Assembly (NCBI GenBank): GCA_963759115.1
Contig: CAVWXT010000006.1
Span: forward strand, 1,426,001-1,490,000
Direction of reading: 5' to 3'
Length of the DNA: 64,000 nt
Source of the DNA: CAVWXT01 sp963759115
Lineage (GTDB): Bacteria; Planctomycetota; Planctomycetia; Pirellulales; Thermoguttaceae
Within the stretch, counting starts at the first letter, position 1; the number at the start of each line of letters is the position of its first letter. Of the stretch, positions 9,233 through 16,864 are shown one piece after another. The translations under genes and the position numbers were made by a program. The notes under the pieces were generated by a model, which had not been told where the DNA came from, did no database searches, and saw only the letters and a program-made list of their open reading frames with translations.

Positions 9233-9550
9233 TCAGGGCGTGTCGCTCTCCACATACGAATCGAACACCCGAACTGCCTTCCAGTTGTTCTTGTTCTCTT
9301 CGATGAACTTCAGGTGCCGCTCGGCTTTCTGATACGCATCGTGGGCGGCCTTATCCTGGAACACGACATGCAGCGCCACGTCGAAATCCCGATCATTAAC
9401 GGGACGGTCGTATTCCTCGGCAAGCACACCAGCGGCGAACAGTACAGTGCCAGGATGGTCCGTCAGGTGCTTCTTGCAGGCGGCGACCAGCTTCTTCTTT
9501 GCCCCGTCCGACGTGTCTTTCAAGCTGAAGTAGACGTTGTGAGCGAGCAT
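9233..9550 (-). CDS. Dabb (stress-responsive alpha/beta barrel) domain protein
   Basis: 105 residues forming one ferredoxin-like Dabb domain: starts MLAHNVYFSLKD, contains DFDVALHVVFQDKAAHDAYQ and ends KAVRVFDSYV. Planctomycete relatives begin at this Met, so I prefer 9550 (GGAG 7 nt upstream) over the in-frame ATG at 9562. Members are small dimeric proteins; their substrates are mostly unknown. It converges with the exported-protein gene at its left. Confidence 0.8.
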   Translation of the reverse strand: MLAHNVYFSLKDTSDGAKKKLVAACKKHLTDHPGTVLFAAGVLAEEYDRPVNDRDFDVALHVVFQDKAAHDAYQKAERHLKFIEENKNNWKAVRVFDSYVESDTP

Positions 9551-9678
9551 CGGCTTCTCCATAGGACTTCTTCTTCGGGGACTGATCGAGCAGCGTCATT
9601 ATCGCCCGAACCCCGATCCCGGCAAGGGGCTGGCAGCGGGAGATTGGGTTGGTATCATAGTTGACGTGGAGAAACGCT

Positions 9679-10149
9679 ATGGACCCCACAATACTCATCG
9701 ACGACTACCTTGACGGTCTCCAGATGTTGCGGAAGGCCGTGGCCGGGATGTCCCACGAGCAGCTTGTGGCCCGCCCCGTCCCCGGCAAGTGGTCTACCTT
9801 GGAAGTCGTCTGCCATTTAGCCGACTTCGAGATCATCTTTGCCGACCGCATCAAGCGGGTCATTGCCGAGAATGAGCCGACTTTATTCGGCGGCGACCCC
9901 ACTGTTTTCGCCGCACGCCTTGCCTATAACGAGCGAAACCTCGATGAGGAACTTCTGCTGATTGCCTTGATCCGTCAACAAGTGGCTCGGATTTTGCAAA
10001 CCCTAAAGCCCGAAGACTTCCAGCGCCGGGGCATTCATTCGGAATCGGGACCGATGACGCTGGAGGCGCTAGTCCAGCGAATCACGGGCCATATCCCGCA
10101 TCACCTCCGGTTCATCGAGGAGAAGAGGAAGGCGTTGGGCTTGGCATAG
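9679..10149 (+). CDS. DinB-fold protein (DinB_2 type)
   Basis: 156 residues, a four-helix bundle of the DinB/YfiT superfamily: WSTLEVVCHLADFE gives the first metal-ligand His, and the C-terminal HIPHHLRFIEEKR gives the other His residues. Members are putative metal-dependent thiol transferases or hydrolases; the specific reaction is unknown. GGAG lies 7 nt upstream of the chosen ATG. Confidence 0.8.
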   Translation: MDPTILIDDYLDGLQMLRKAVAGMSHEQLVARPVPGKWSTLEVVCHLADFEIIFADRIKRVIAENEPTLFGGDPTVFAARLAYNERNLDEELLLIALIRQQVARILQTLKPEDFQRRGIHSESGPMTLEALVQRITGHIPHHLRFIEEKRKALGLA

Positions 10150-10210
10150 ACGTAAAGGTTCGACACGTCCAGTCAAGTTCTTGGGCGAGATCATTGGAGG
10201 AAAGCAGTCT

Positions 10211-11010
10211 ATGCCCAGTGCATCCGTGCCGCTATTTCAAGTTGACGCTTTCACGGATCGTGCCTTCGCCGGAAACCCTGCGGCTGTCTGCCTCCTCCCA
10301 GAGCCCAGGGACGATCAGTGGATGCAGGCTGTGGCGCAGGAGATGAACCTGTCTGAGACGGCATTCCTCGTGGGCGAGGATGACGGCTTCCGCCTGCGTT
10401 GGTTCACACCCAAGATCGAGGTGGATCTCTGCGGTCATGCCACACTGGCCTCAGCCCACGTGCTTTTTCGGGAGAGGCAGGCTCCACCAGATCGGCCGAT
10501 TCACTTTCATACGAAGAGTGGTCTGCTGAAGGCCGTGAGCAAGGGGCCGCTGATTGAACTGGATTTTCCCCTCGAACCGGCGAAGGAACGGGTTTCGCCG
10601 CTCGGTCTGCTGGAGGCATCGGCGTATCCGCCAAGTATGTGGGCAGCAACCGCTTCGACTTCCTGGTGGAGGTGGAATCCGAGGCGGCCGTTCGTGGAAT
10701 GGCCCCCGATTTTGCTCGTCTGGCTCAAATCGAGGTCCGGGGCGTCATCGTAACGGCCCGATCGGCTGATCCCAAGTTTGATTTTGTCTCCCGGTTCTTC
10801 GCCCCCTCGGTGGGAGTCAACGAAGATCCCGTGACCGGTTCAGCACATTGCTGCCTGGGGCCGTACTGGCAAGAGCGGTTGGGCAAAAGCGAGTTTACCG
10901 CCTTCCAGGCATCGGCACGGGGAGGCGTGGTCCGTGTCCGGGTATCCGACAACCGAGTCTACCTTGGCGGTCGGGCGGTCACGGTGCTGCGAGGTGAACT
11001 CATCGCATAG
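10211..11010 (+). pseudogene. PhzF-like isomerase/epimerase, frameshifted
   Basis: The N-terminal half (FQVDAFTDRAFAGNPAAVC, EMNLSETAF, CGHATLASAH) and the C-terminal half (SRFFAPSVGVNEDPVTGSAH) of a typical PhzF-family enzyme are both present but lie in different frames. They join by a shift of -1 (or +2) near 10615-10635, after LLEAS. A reconstructed protein would be about 265 residues, the normal length. The family includes isomerases acting on small acids, with a catalytic Glu in MNLSETAF. GGAGG precedes the ATG. The two halves are otherwise well preserved, so the lesion is recent or a sequencing error. Confidence 0.8.
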
Positions 11011-11036
11011 ATCATCTGACAGGTCATAGCCCCCCT

Positions 11037-11801
11037 TTACACCAGCCCCGAGCCGCCACTGACCTCGATGTACTGCCCTGTCACCCAGCGGGAATCATCG
11101 GATGCCAGCCACGCTGCCACCCCGGCGATGTCCTCGGCCTCGCCGATCCGCCCAAGGGCGGTGTGGGCCGAGATTCGCTCAATGACCTGCGGGTCTCGTC
11201 GGGCGTGAGCCGTAAAGTCGGTGGCTGTCAGACCGGGGGCGATGGCGTTCACGGTAATGCCACGCTTGCCCAATTCGGCGGCGAGATTCACGGTGAAGTG
11301 GTTGATGGCGGCTTTCCCCATCGAGTAGGCCGCCATTTGTGGATACGGATGACGGGAAAGGGCTGAGGACAGGTTGATGATCCGGCCACCGTTCCGCAAA
11401 CGGGAGATTGCCGCTTGGGTCACGAAGAATGGGCCCTTGAGATTCACGGCCATAAGCTCGTCGAAGATCGCCTCGGACGTGGACTCGACCGTGCCTTGCC
11501 TGCCGATCCCAGCGTTGTTCACCAGGATGTCGAACTGATTGCTGCCTCTCCGCTTGATCAGTTCGGCATCGAGCGACTCGAAGAACCGGCAAATCGCCGG
11601 GACCGAACCGACATCGCCTTGTATGACAAAGGCTTCGCTACCGGTTCCTTCGATCTCACGTACCACGGCGGCGGCAGCTTCGGCATTCTTCTGGTAGTTG
11701 ACGGCGACCAGCGCCCCGTCCTTCGCCAGGCGCAAGGCGATGGCCCGGCCGATGCCACGGCTGGCCCCGGTGACGACAGCGACCTTTCCTTTCAGACCCA
11801 T
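11037..11801 (-). CDS. Short-chain dehydrogenase/reductase, FabG-like
   Basis: 254 residues, a classical SDR: cofactor motif TGASRGIG (11-18), NNAG near 95-98, catalytic Ser146, Tyr159 and Lys163 (YSMGK), and the PG motif after VNAIAPG. The C-terminal GQYIEVSGGSG is typical of the 3-oxoacyl-ACP reductase/glucose dehydrogenase group. It probably uses NADP(H); the substrate is unknown. GGAGG lies 6 nt before the ATG, so the long upstream open frame (to 12056) is rejected. Confidence 0.88.
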   Translation of the reverse strand: MGLKGKVAVVTGASRGIGRAIALRLAKDGALVAVNYQKNAEAAAAVVREIEGTGSEAFVIQGDVGSVPAICRFFESLDAELIKRRGSNQFDILVNNAGIGRQGTVESTSEAIFDELMAVNLKGPFFVTQAAISRLRNGGRIINLSSALSRHPYPQMAAYSMGKAAINHFTVNLAAELGKRGITVNAIAPGLTATDFTAHARRDPQVIERISAHTALGRIGEAEDIAGVAAWLASDDSRWVTGQYIEVSGGSGLV

Positions 11802-11917
11802 TTGGACCTCCGTTCGTTTGGACCCCCTATCGGATGTTGCTGGACGACTTGGTATTATACATGGCCTTCGGCGCTTCGGCGCATTTGCCACGGCTGATGT
11901 CCGATGGAGATCGTACA

Positions 11918-12541
11918 ATGGGATTCCTGCGACAACTGTTTGGGCCCAGTAAGGAAGAAATCTGGCGGCAGCTTTGCAGCGAGATCGGAGCCCAATACGT
12001 CCAGGGTGGATTCTGGAAGGGCGACAAAGTGCAAGCCCATCACGGGCAGTGGACAATCACCCTGGACACCTACACCGTGTCGCATTCCGATGGGCACACG
12101 ACGAATTCCACGACGTACACACGAATGCGTGCCCCCTATGTCAACAAGGACGGGTTCCGGTTCACGATCTACCGCAAAAGCATCTTCAGCGGCTTGGGCA
12201 AGCTCCTTGGAATGCAGGACGTGGAAGTCGGCTTTCCAGATTTCGACGAGGCGTTCGTCATCAAGGGCAACGACGAGGGGAAACTGCGGGCGCTGTTTGC
12301 CAACCCGAGAATCCGACAGTTGATCGAAATGCAGCCAAGTGTGCATTTTACGGTGAAGGACGATGAGGGCTGGTTTTCGACGACCTTTCCCGAAGGAGTT
12401 GATGAACTGTACTTCAGCGTGGTGGGCGTTATCAAGGATGTGGAGCGCCTGAAAGCGTTGTACGATCTCTTTGCCGAGACGCTGAATCACCTATGCCACA
12501 TCGGATCAGCCTACGAGAACGATCCGAACCTGGAACTGTAG
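11918..12541 (+). CDS. DUF3137-like protein
   Basis: 207 residues opening MGFLRQLFGPSKEEIW, with the central TYTRMRAPYVNKDGFRF and FDEAFVIKGNDEGKLRALF blocks that I associate with a DUF3137-related family of unknown function. No signal peptide or membrane segment. GGAG is present upstream of this ATG; the longer frame to 11834 lacks support. Confidence 0.65.
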   Translation: MGFLRQLFGPSKEEIWRQLCSEIGAQYVQGGFWKGDKVQAHHGQWTITLDTYTVSHSDGHTTNSTTYTRMRAPYVNKDGFRFTIYRKSIFSGLGKLLGMQDVEVGFPDFDEAFVIKGNDEGKLRALFANPRIRQLIEMQPSVHFTVKDDEGWFSTTFPEGVDELYFSVVGVIKDVERLKALYDLFAETLNHLCHIGSAYENDPNLEL

Positions 12542-12596
12542 CCTCGGCCAGGACGGGCCAACGAAGGAGTTCAAGATTGAACTTCGAGGTGTCCAG

Positions 12597-13169
12597 ATGC
12601 AATACGACTTCACCGCCATCCCTGATGAAGAAGTGCCCCAGGCCAGTCGGCTTTTTCAGCACCTCGTCACGACCTACGCCAGCGAGACCAACAAGACCGT
12701 CAGCATGTGGAGGGCCGTGCCTGAAGGTTGCCTCGACTTCAGGCCACACGAGAAGGTCAACACGATCCGAACCATCCTGGTCCACCAGATCCTTTCCGAG
12801 CGACGGTTCTTTGCCCAATTCATTGGAACGCAGGAGCCGCCTGCTGAAGAGTTGCTGCCCGCTGGCGACAAGCCTCCTGTTCAAGCCTACATCGACAAGT
12901 ACCTTTCGCTGGCGAATCTGCGGCTGCCACAGTTGGCCCAGGCGACCGAGGAGTGGTGGCTGACGCCCATGCCATTCTTTGGCGGACAGCGGGAGCGAAT
13001 CTGGACTTTCTGGCGGCGTGTGCTGCACACCTGCCATCACCGCACCCAAGTCCAAACGTGGCTGCGTCTGGCCGGTCAACACGTTCCTGCGATCTACGGC
13101 CCATCTGGCGATGTAAAGTGGAGCGAGGCCGATCCGACGTATTCTGTGGAAGCGGCAAAGCGGGCGTGA
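12597..13169 (+). CDS. DinB family protein
   Basis: 190 residues; helical bundle with candidate metal ligands in TILVHQILSERRFF and the C-terminal LHTCHHRTQVQTWLR. The conserved start of the bundle (LFQHLVTTYASETNKT) and the ending KWSEADPT fit DinB-fold proteins often found beside acetyltransferases. The stop overlaps a GTG that could start the next gene (GTGA). Confidence 0.8.
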   Translation: MQYDFTAIPDEEVPQASRLFQHLVTTYASETNKTVSMWRAVPEGCLDFRPHEKVNTIRTILVHQILSERRFFAQFIGTQEPPAEELLPAGDKPPVQAYIDKYLSLANLRLPQLAQATEEWWLTPMPFFGGQRERIWTFWRRVLHTCHHRTQVQTWLRLAGQHVPAIYGPSGDVKWSEADPTYSVEAAKRA

Positions 13170-13198
13170 AGAAGCTCGTTCCCGCCCTGCAATCGACA

Positions 13199-13660
13199 AT
13201 GGCACCAATCCAAGTCCAATCCGATGAGCATCTCGTTGCCGTTCGCAGGTTGTTCCTCGAATACGCCGACTCACTGGGCATCGATTTGAGCTTTCAGGAT
13301 TTTCAACGGGAGCTTGCCGAACTCCCCGGTGCCTACGCTCCACCGGATGGGCGATTGCTGCTGGCCGTTGACAATGACGAAGCCATCGGCTGCATCGCCT
13401 TACGGAAGCTGACTGACGGCGTTTGCGAGATGAAGCGGCTCTACGTTCGACCAGCGTATCGGGGCAAAGGACTGGGGCGCACGCTGGTCGAAGCGATTAT
13501 CCAGGCTGCTCGTGAAATCGGCTATGAGACGATGCGGTTGGATAGCATATCCTCGTTGAAGGAAGCAGCGGCGCTGTACCGCTCCTTGGGCTTCGTCGAG
13601 ATTCCACCTTATCGCTACAACCCGCTGCCCGATGCGGTCTACATGGAGCTTGGGCTCTAA
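13199..13660 (+). CDS. GNAT family N-acetyltransferase
   Basis: 153 residues. The acetyl-CoA-binding motif is VRPAYRGKGLGRTLVE (R-x-x-G-x-G), preceded by MKRLYV and followed by AAALYRSLGF, all typical of GNAT enzymes. The substrate is unknown. I use the ATG at 13199, which fits relatives; a GTG at 13166 overlapping the previous stop is a coupled alternative that adds 11 residues. Confidence 0.85.
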   Translation: MAPIQVQSDEHLVAVRRLFLEYADSLGIDLSFQDFQRELAELPGAYAPPDGRLLLAVDNDEAIGCIALRKLTDGVCEMKRLYVRPAYRGKGLGRTLVEAIIQAAREIGYETMRLDSISSLKEAAALYRSLGFVEIPPYRYNPLPDAVYMELGL

Positions 13661-13712
13661 GTGCCACAGGCTCCCGTCGTAGAGGCGGTGAGGCAGCCGT
13701 GAGCCGCCCGCT

Positions 13713-13931
13713 TCACGAATTGCCTGCTCGTCGCAACTGCCTCGCCCAGAGAGTGAGCCACAAGGCAATAAGCACCATCAGCCACACGATGAACTTCAGG
13801 ATCGCTATGCCCCAGAACCACGCCATCTGGACGAAAGTCCAATCAAGGTTTGGTCCCCTGCGGTTAGCGGCCTGGGCATCAGCGGCAAGGGTACAGACAA
13901 CACAGGCGATCAGGAATGATCTGCGGTTCAT
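13713..13931 (-). CDS. Small membrane protein with signal-like N-terminus
   Basis: 72 residues: an Arg-rich start, a hydrophobic segment ending AADAQA that looks like a cleavable signal, then one strong transmembrane helix (about 37-60). AGGAG lies 6 nt before the ATG. It begins 9 nt after the kinase gene ends, so it probably belongs to the sigma factor/kinase operon. Function unknown. Confidence 0.6.
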   Translation of the reverse strand: MNRRSFLIACVVCTLAADAQAANRRGPNLDWTFVQMAWFWGIAILKFIVWLMVLIALWLTLWARQLRRAGNS

Positions 13932-13940
13932 AGCGCACTC

Positions 13941-15677
13941 CTACGGTGGCAGTTTCTCGGGAACACCGTCATTCCCATTCCCGGTCAAATCGGTCACCTT
14001 GCCGCCGTGCATGGCACCTTCCCCATAGATGAGAAGGGCTCTGCACGGAGAGTCATCGGGGTCTTTCGTGAACTCCTGGTCGGGCACGAAGTTACCTGTA
14101 TAGCGTTCGCCCTTGGAGATCCTGACCGCCCGGACTTGCCCGACGAAGTAGTCGTTGGGATTGTTGGGGCCCACGTTGCCGATCACAAATCGTGCCCCAC
14201 CACGAACTTGGGTAGCCGGGCCAGTGGCGACCTGCTTTCCGTTAAGGTACAGCCGAGTCTCGCCGGGAGCAAAGACAGCCGCCAAGTGCGACCACTCTCG
14301 CAGGGGCACGATTTGCTTCGACTGATACATTCCTTGGAGGTACTCGGCACAAAGCAGTACGCCCGAGATCCCCAACCCGATACCATATTCAGTGGGAATG
14401 TCACTGCCGACAACACATTGACAGCGGTATTCGTATCGCTCAGGCCGTATCCACGCCTCCAAGGTCACCGGAGCAAACCGCTCTACGGGTGTGACGATCC
14501 GGTTCGTGCCATCGAAGACAAACGCCCCCTCCTTGACGAACGTACCCGTCCGAGATTCAAGGAGCGAGGGCAAGAAGCGGATGCCAACAACCGTCGCAAT
14601 GGCCAAGACCGCCAAGAGCAAGACGATAAGCGTCACCCGCCAACGTTGAGCATGAGCCTTTCCGGTAACCGCCTGTCGCAATGCTTCGGCCAATGCCTGG
14701 GCCGTTGGAAAGCGGTCAGCCGGATGTTTTGCGAGACAGCGCAGACAGACTTGCTGAAGTTCGGCTGGAGCATCGAGGCGCAGTGGTGCTCGAAAGAGGA
14801 TCTGCTCTCGCAATGCCGTAGGCGTTCGAGCTTCGTGCGGCGTCCGTCCGGTCAGCATCTCGTACAGCACAACCCCCAATGAGTAAACGTCGGTGCGACC
14901 ATCGACCAGTTGCACCTCGCCAGCCACTTGCTCGGGGGCCATGTAGGGCAATGTGCCCGACGAAAGGTGTGTGCCCTGCGTCAGTTCCTCACTGGTGGCG
15001 GCGATCCCGAAGTCGGCGATCAGCGGTTGTCCCTGCTGATCGATCAAGATGTTGGCGGGTTTGATGTCCCGATGGACGAAGCCCTGCTCGTGGGCAAAAT
15101 GCAGGGCCTCGGCGATTCGAGCGACGAGTTTCGCTGCGTCCCAAGGGACCGGTGGTTTGGCTTCGAGTAGCTGGGCGAGGCTTTGCCCTTCGATGAAATC
15201 GCTGACCACAAATAGGATCTGCTCGTCGTGGCCGACATCGTGGACGGCGACAATTCCCGCATGCCGAAGCTTGGCGACCCGCCGGGCCTCTTGCAGAAGG
15301 TCATCACCGCCTGTTCTTGCTTTGTGATGGGCGATCTTGATCGCCACCGCCCGTTGGAGTTCGGTATCGAACGCTCGGTAGACTTGGCCGAATCCGCCTT
15401 CCCCAATAAATTGGTCGATCCGGTAACGCCCAGCCAGGGTCTTTCCGACGAATGGGTCTGCGACTGCGTCGTCACCATCCGACTGCACCTCATTAGCAGC
15501 ATCCTTCTTCATCCAGGCCATCTTCTTGAGCACGTCGATGTTGGCCTGCAATTGGTTGGCCACGTCGGGGCAATCGGTGCAGAGTTGGCTGGCGGGCAGA
15601 TCGTCGCCAAGTTCCCAGGACTCCTCCCAACGGAGGAGCAAAGCAGCAAGTCGGTCTTCCTGAGAGATTTCGCTCAT
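13941..15677 (-). CDS. Membrane-anchored Ser/Thr protein kinase with LamG-like extracytoplasmic domain
   Basis: 578 residues. An N-terminal segment rich in short helices is followed by a complete PknB-type kinase (about 85-335): Gly loop GEGGFGQVY (92-100), Lys114 in VAIK, catalytic Asp204 in HRD, DFG at 222-224, and APE near 247-249. A transmembrane helix (about 347-369) leads to a concanavalin/LamG-like domain (about 380-555) with FDGTNRIVTP and WSHLAAVFAPGETRLYLNG. So an outside domain may report ligand or glycan binding to a cytosolic kinase. The ATG overlaps the stop of the upstream ECF sigma gene (ATGA), so the two are made together. Confidence 0.88.
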   Translation of the reverse strand: MSEISQEDRLAALLLRWEESWELGDDLPASQLCTDCPDVANQLQANIDVLKKMAWMKKDAANEVQSDGDDAVADPFVGKTLAGRYRIDQFIGEGGFGQVYRAFDTELQRAVAIKIAHHKARTGGDDLLQEARRVAKLRHAGIVAVHDVGHDEQILFVVSDFIEGQSLAQLLEAKPPVPWDAAKLVARIAEALHFAHEQGFVHRDIKPANILIDQQGQPLIADFGIAATSEELTQGTHLSSGTLPYMAPEQVAGEVQLVDGRTDVYSLGVVLYEMLTGRTPHEARTPTALREQILFRAPLRLDAPAELQQVCLRCLAKHPADRFPTAQALAEALRQAVTGKAHAQRWRVTLIVLLLAVLAIATVVGIRFLPSLLESRTGTFVKEGAFVFDGTNRIVTPVERFAPVTLEAWIRPERYEYRCQCVVGSDIPTEYGIGLGISGVLLCAEYLQGMYQSKQIVPLREWSHLAAVFAPGETRLYLNGKQVATGPATQVRGGARFVIGNVGPNNPNDYFVGQVRAVRISKGERYTGNFVPDQEFTKDPDDSPCRALLIYGEGAMHGGKVTDLTGNGNDGVPEKLPP

Positions 15678-16261
15678 TCCTCGCACCAAGTTTCCTTGAG
15701 GTTCTCGAACAGTGACAACCGTGCGATCTGCCATCGCCGCTTTAGGGTCGCAAGTGAGACACCGAGCACAACCGCCGCCTCGGGCTGCGACAACCCCTTG
15801 TACCACAGCAGGCCGACAACATCTCGTTGTTCCTCGGGCAACTGATCCACCTGCTCGTGAAACGCCGTCCAACGCTCCAGAGTCTCCGGTTCCTGCTCAT
15901 CCTCCTTCGCCTCGGCGGCCCGCCCGCCGTCCGTGTGGTGATGGGCTCCTTGCCCCTCAGCCCCGTAGTAGTGCCGAGCCAAGTCGATGAGTTCCCGGCG
16001 AATCTGGGTCGCCGCCAGACCGTAGAACTCGGCCGCCGACGTTGGTTTCACTTCGGCCAGTGATCGATGCAGTCGAAGCATGGCGTTTTGTAGGACATCG
16101 TCGGTTTCGGACCACCGCCGCACCCTTGGGTAGGCCCGCAACATCTTGCTGGTCAACATCCGCAACCGCTCACAGGCGTGTTCGATGACCTCGTTGCGAA
16201 CATCAAGGTTGTCCTGGCGTGCAAGGGCAAGCCAATCCTGGAGTCTGGTCGTGTGGCTCAT
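15674..16261 (-). CDS. ECF-type RNA polymerase sigma factor
   Basis: 195 residues. Region 2 is around 25-95 (ERLRMLTSKML, DVLQNAMLRLHRSL) and region 4 around 130-185 with the HTH LSQPEAAVVLGVSLATLKRRW. Between them is a His/Asp/Glu-rich linker (about 100-125). The long linker and the coupled Ser/Thr kinase match planctomycete ECF groups in which the kinase, not an anti-sigma factor, controls activity. The stop overlaps the kinase start. Confidence 0.85.
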   Translation of the reverse strand: MSHTTRLQDWLALARQDNLDVRNEVIEHACERLRMLTSKMLRAYPRVRRWSETDDVLQNAMLRLHRSLAEVKPTSAAEFYGLAATQIRRELIDLARHYYGAEGQGAHHHTDGGRAAEAKEDEQEPETLERWTAFHEQVDQLPEEQRDVVGLLWYKGLSQPEAAVVLGVSLATLKRRWQIARLSLFENLKETWCEE

Positions 16262-16864
16262 CGCCCACCTGCTTGGCTGGTGTCATCGCTGGCACTCAGT
16301 TTACCAAGCAGGCACAACGGCTGGTATTCAGGGATTCCTCTACATGGACAAGCGAGAGCGGGCGGCAAATCGGCTCAAAGCTCATGGAAGCGGCCTGCCA
16401 CACCCCTATATTGCGTCCCCCTCCCCCTCTGGCTATCATAGGAACATCCGGCTTTCGGGCTGGAGAGTTGACTTCTTAACCGAAGGAGAGCACGAAACAT
16501 CGTGGCCGACGACGGCCACAACGACAATTTGACGACTTGCGAAAGTCAGTCCTGCTTCATCGAAAACCGCCAACTTGGGCCCTTCTCGGCCCACGAGATT
16601 ACAAGAAGCAGTGCTGGTCTGTCGCCCCGCAAGGGGCGTCAGCCATGCGCTGTTCTTGTAGCCCCTTGGCGGGGGTTCGATGGGCAGCCGTGGTTTGACG
16701 CCCTCTTTATTTGAGCCCGCCAGGACTGCCTGACACCAACTAATGATTTTCGTGAGCCGGTTTGTCGTTGGTTCTCGCTTTATCCAACGGGAGACACGTG
16801 GGTTGAGAAGGCAAGCGACGGTTGCGAATCAGTGAGAAGCTGCCAGTGAGGCCGGAGACGAATT
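16262..16864. other. Intergenic region with a lone boundary element
   Basis: Separates the divergent sigma factor and WD40 genes and so must hold both promoters; I cannot fix their boxes. A GTG frame at 16502-16714 (GGAGAG upstream, 70 codons) is possible but has no recognisable relative. GCCCC-GCAAG-GGGC near 16627 forms a small hairpin. At 16731-16740 lies TGACACCAAC followed by TA, the same element that punctuates the short-gene array beyond 41 kb. Confidence 0.55.
16731..16740 (+). repeat. Lone boundary element TGACACCAAC
   Basis: Exact copy followed by TA, plus sense, with no gene ending at it. About 25 kb from the array. Confidence 0.7.

Noticed and set aside
11802..12056. Extended start for the SDR gene
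   Set aside because: The GGAGG site and the family N-terminus place the start at 11801.
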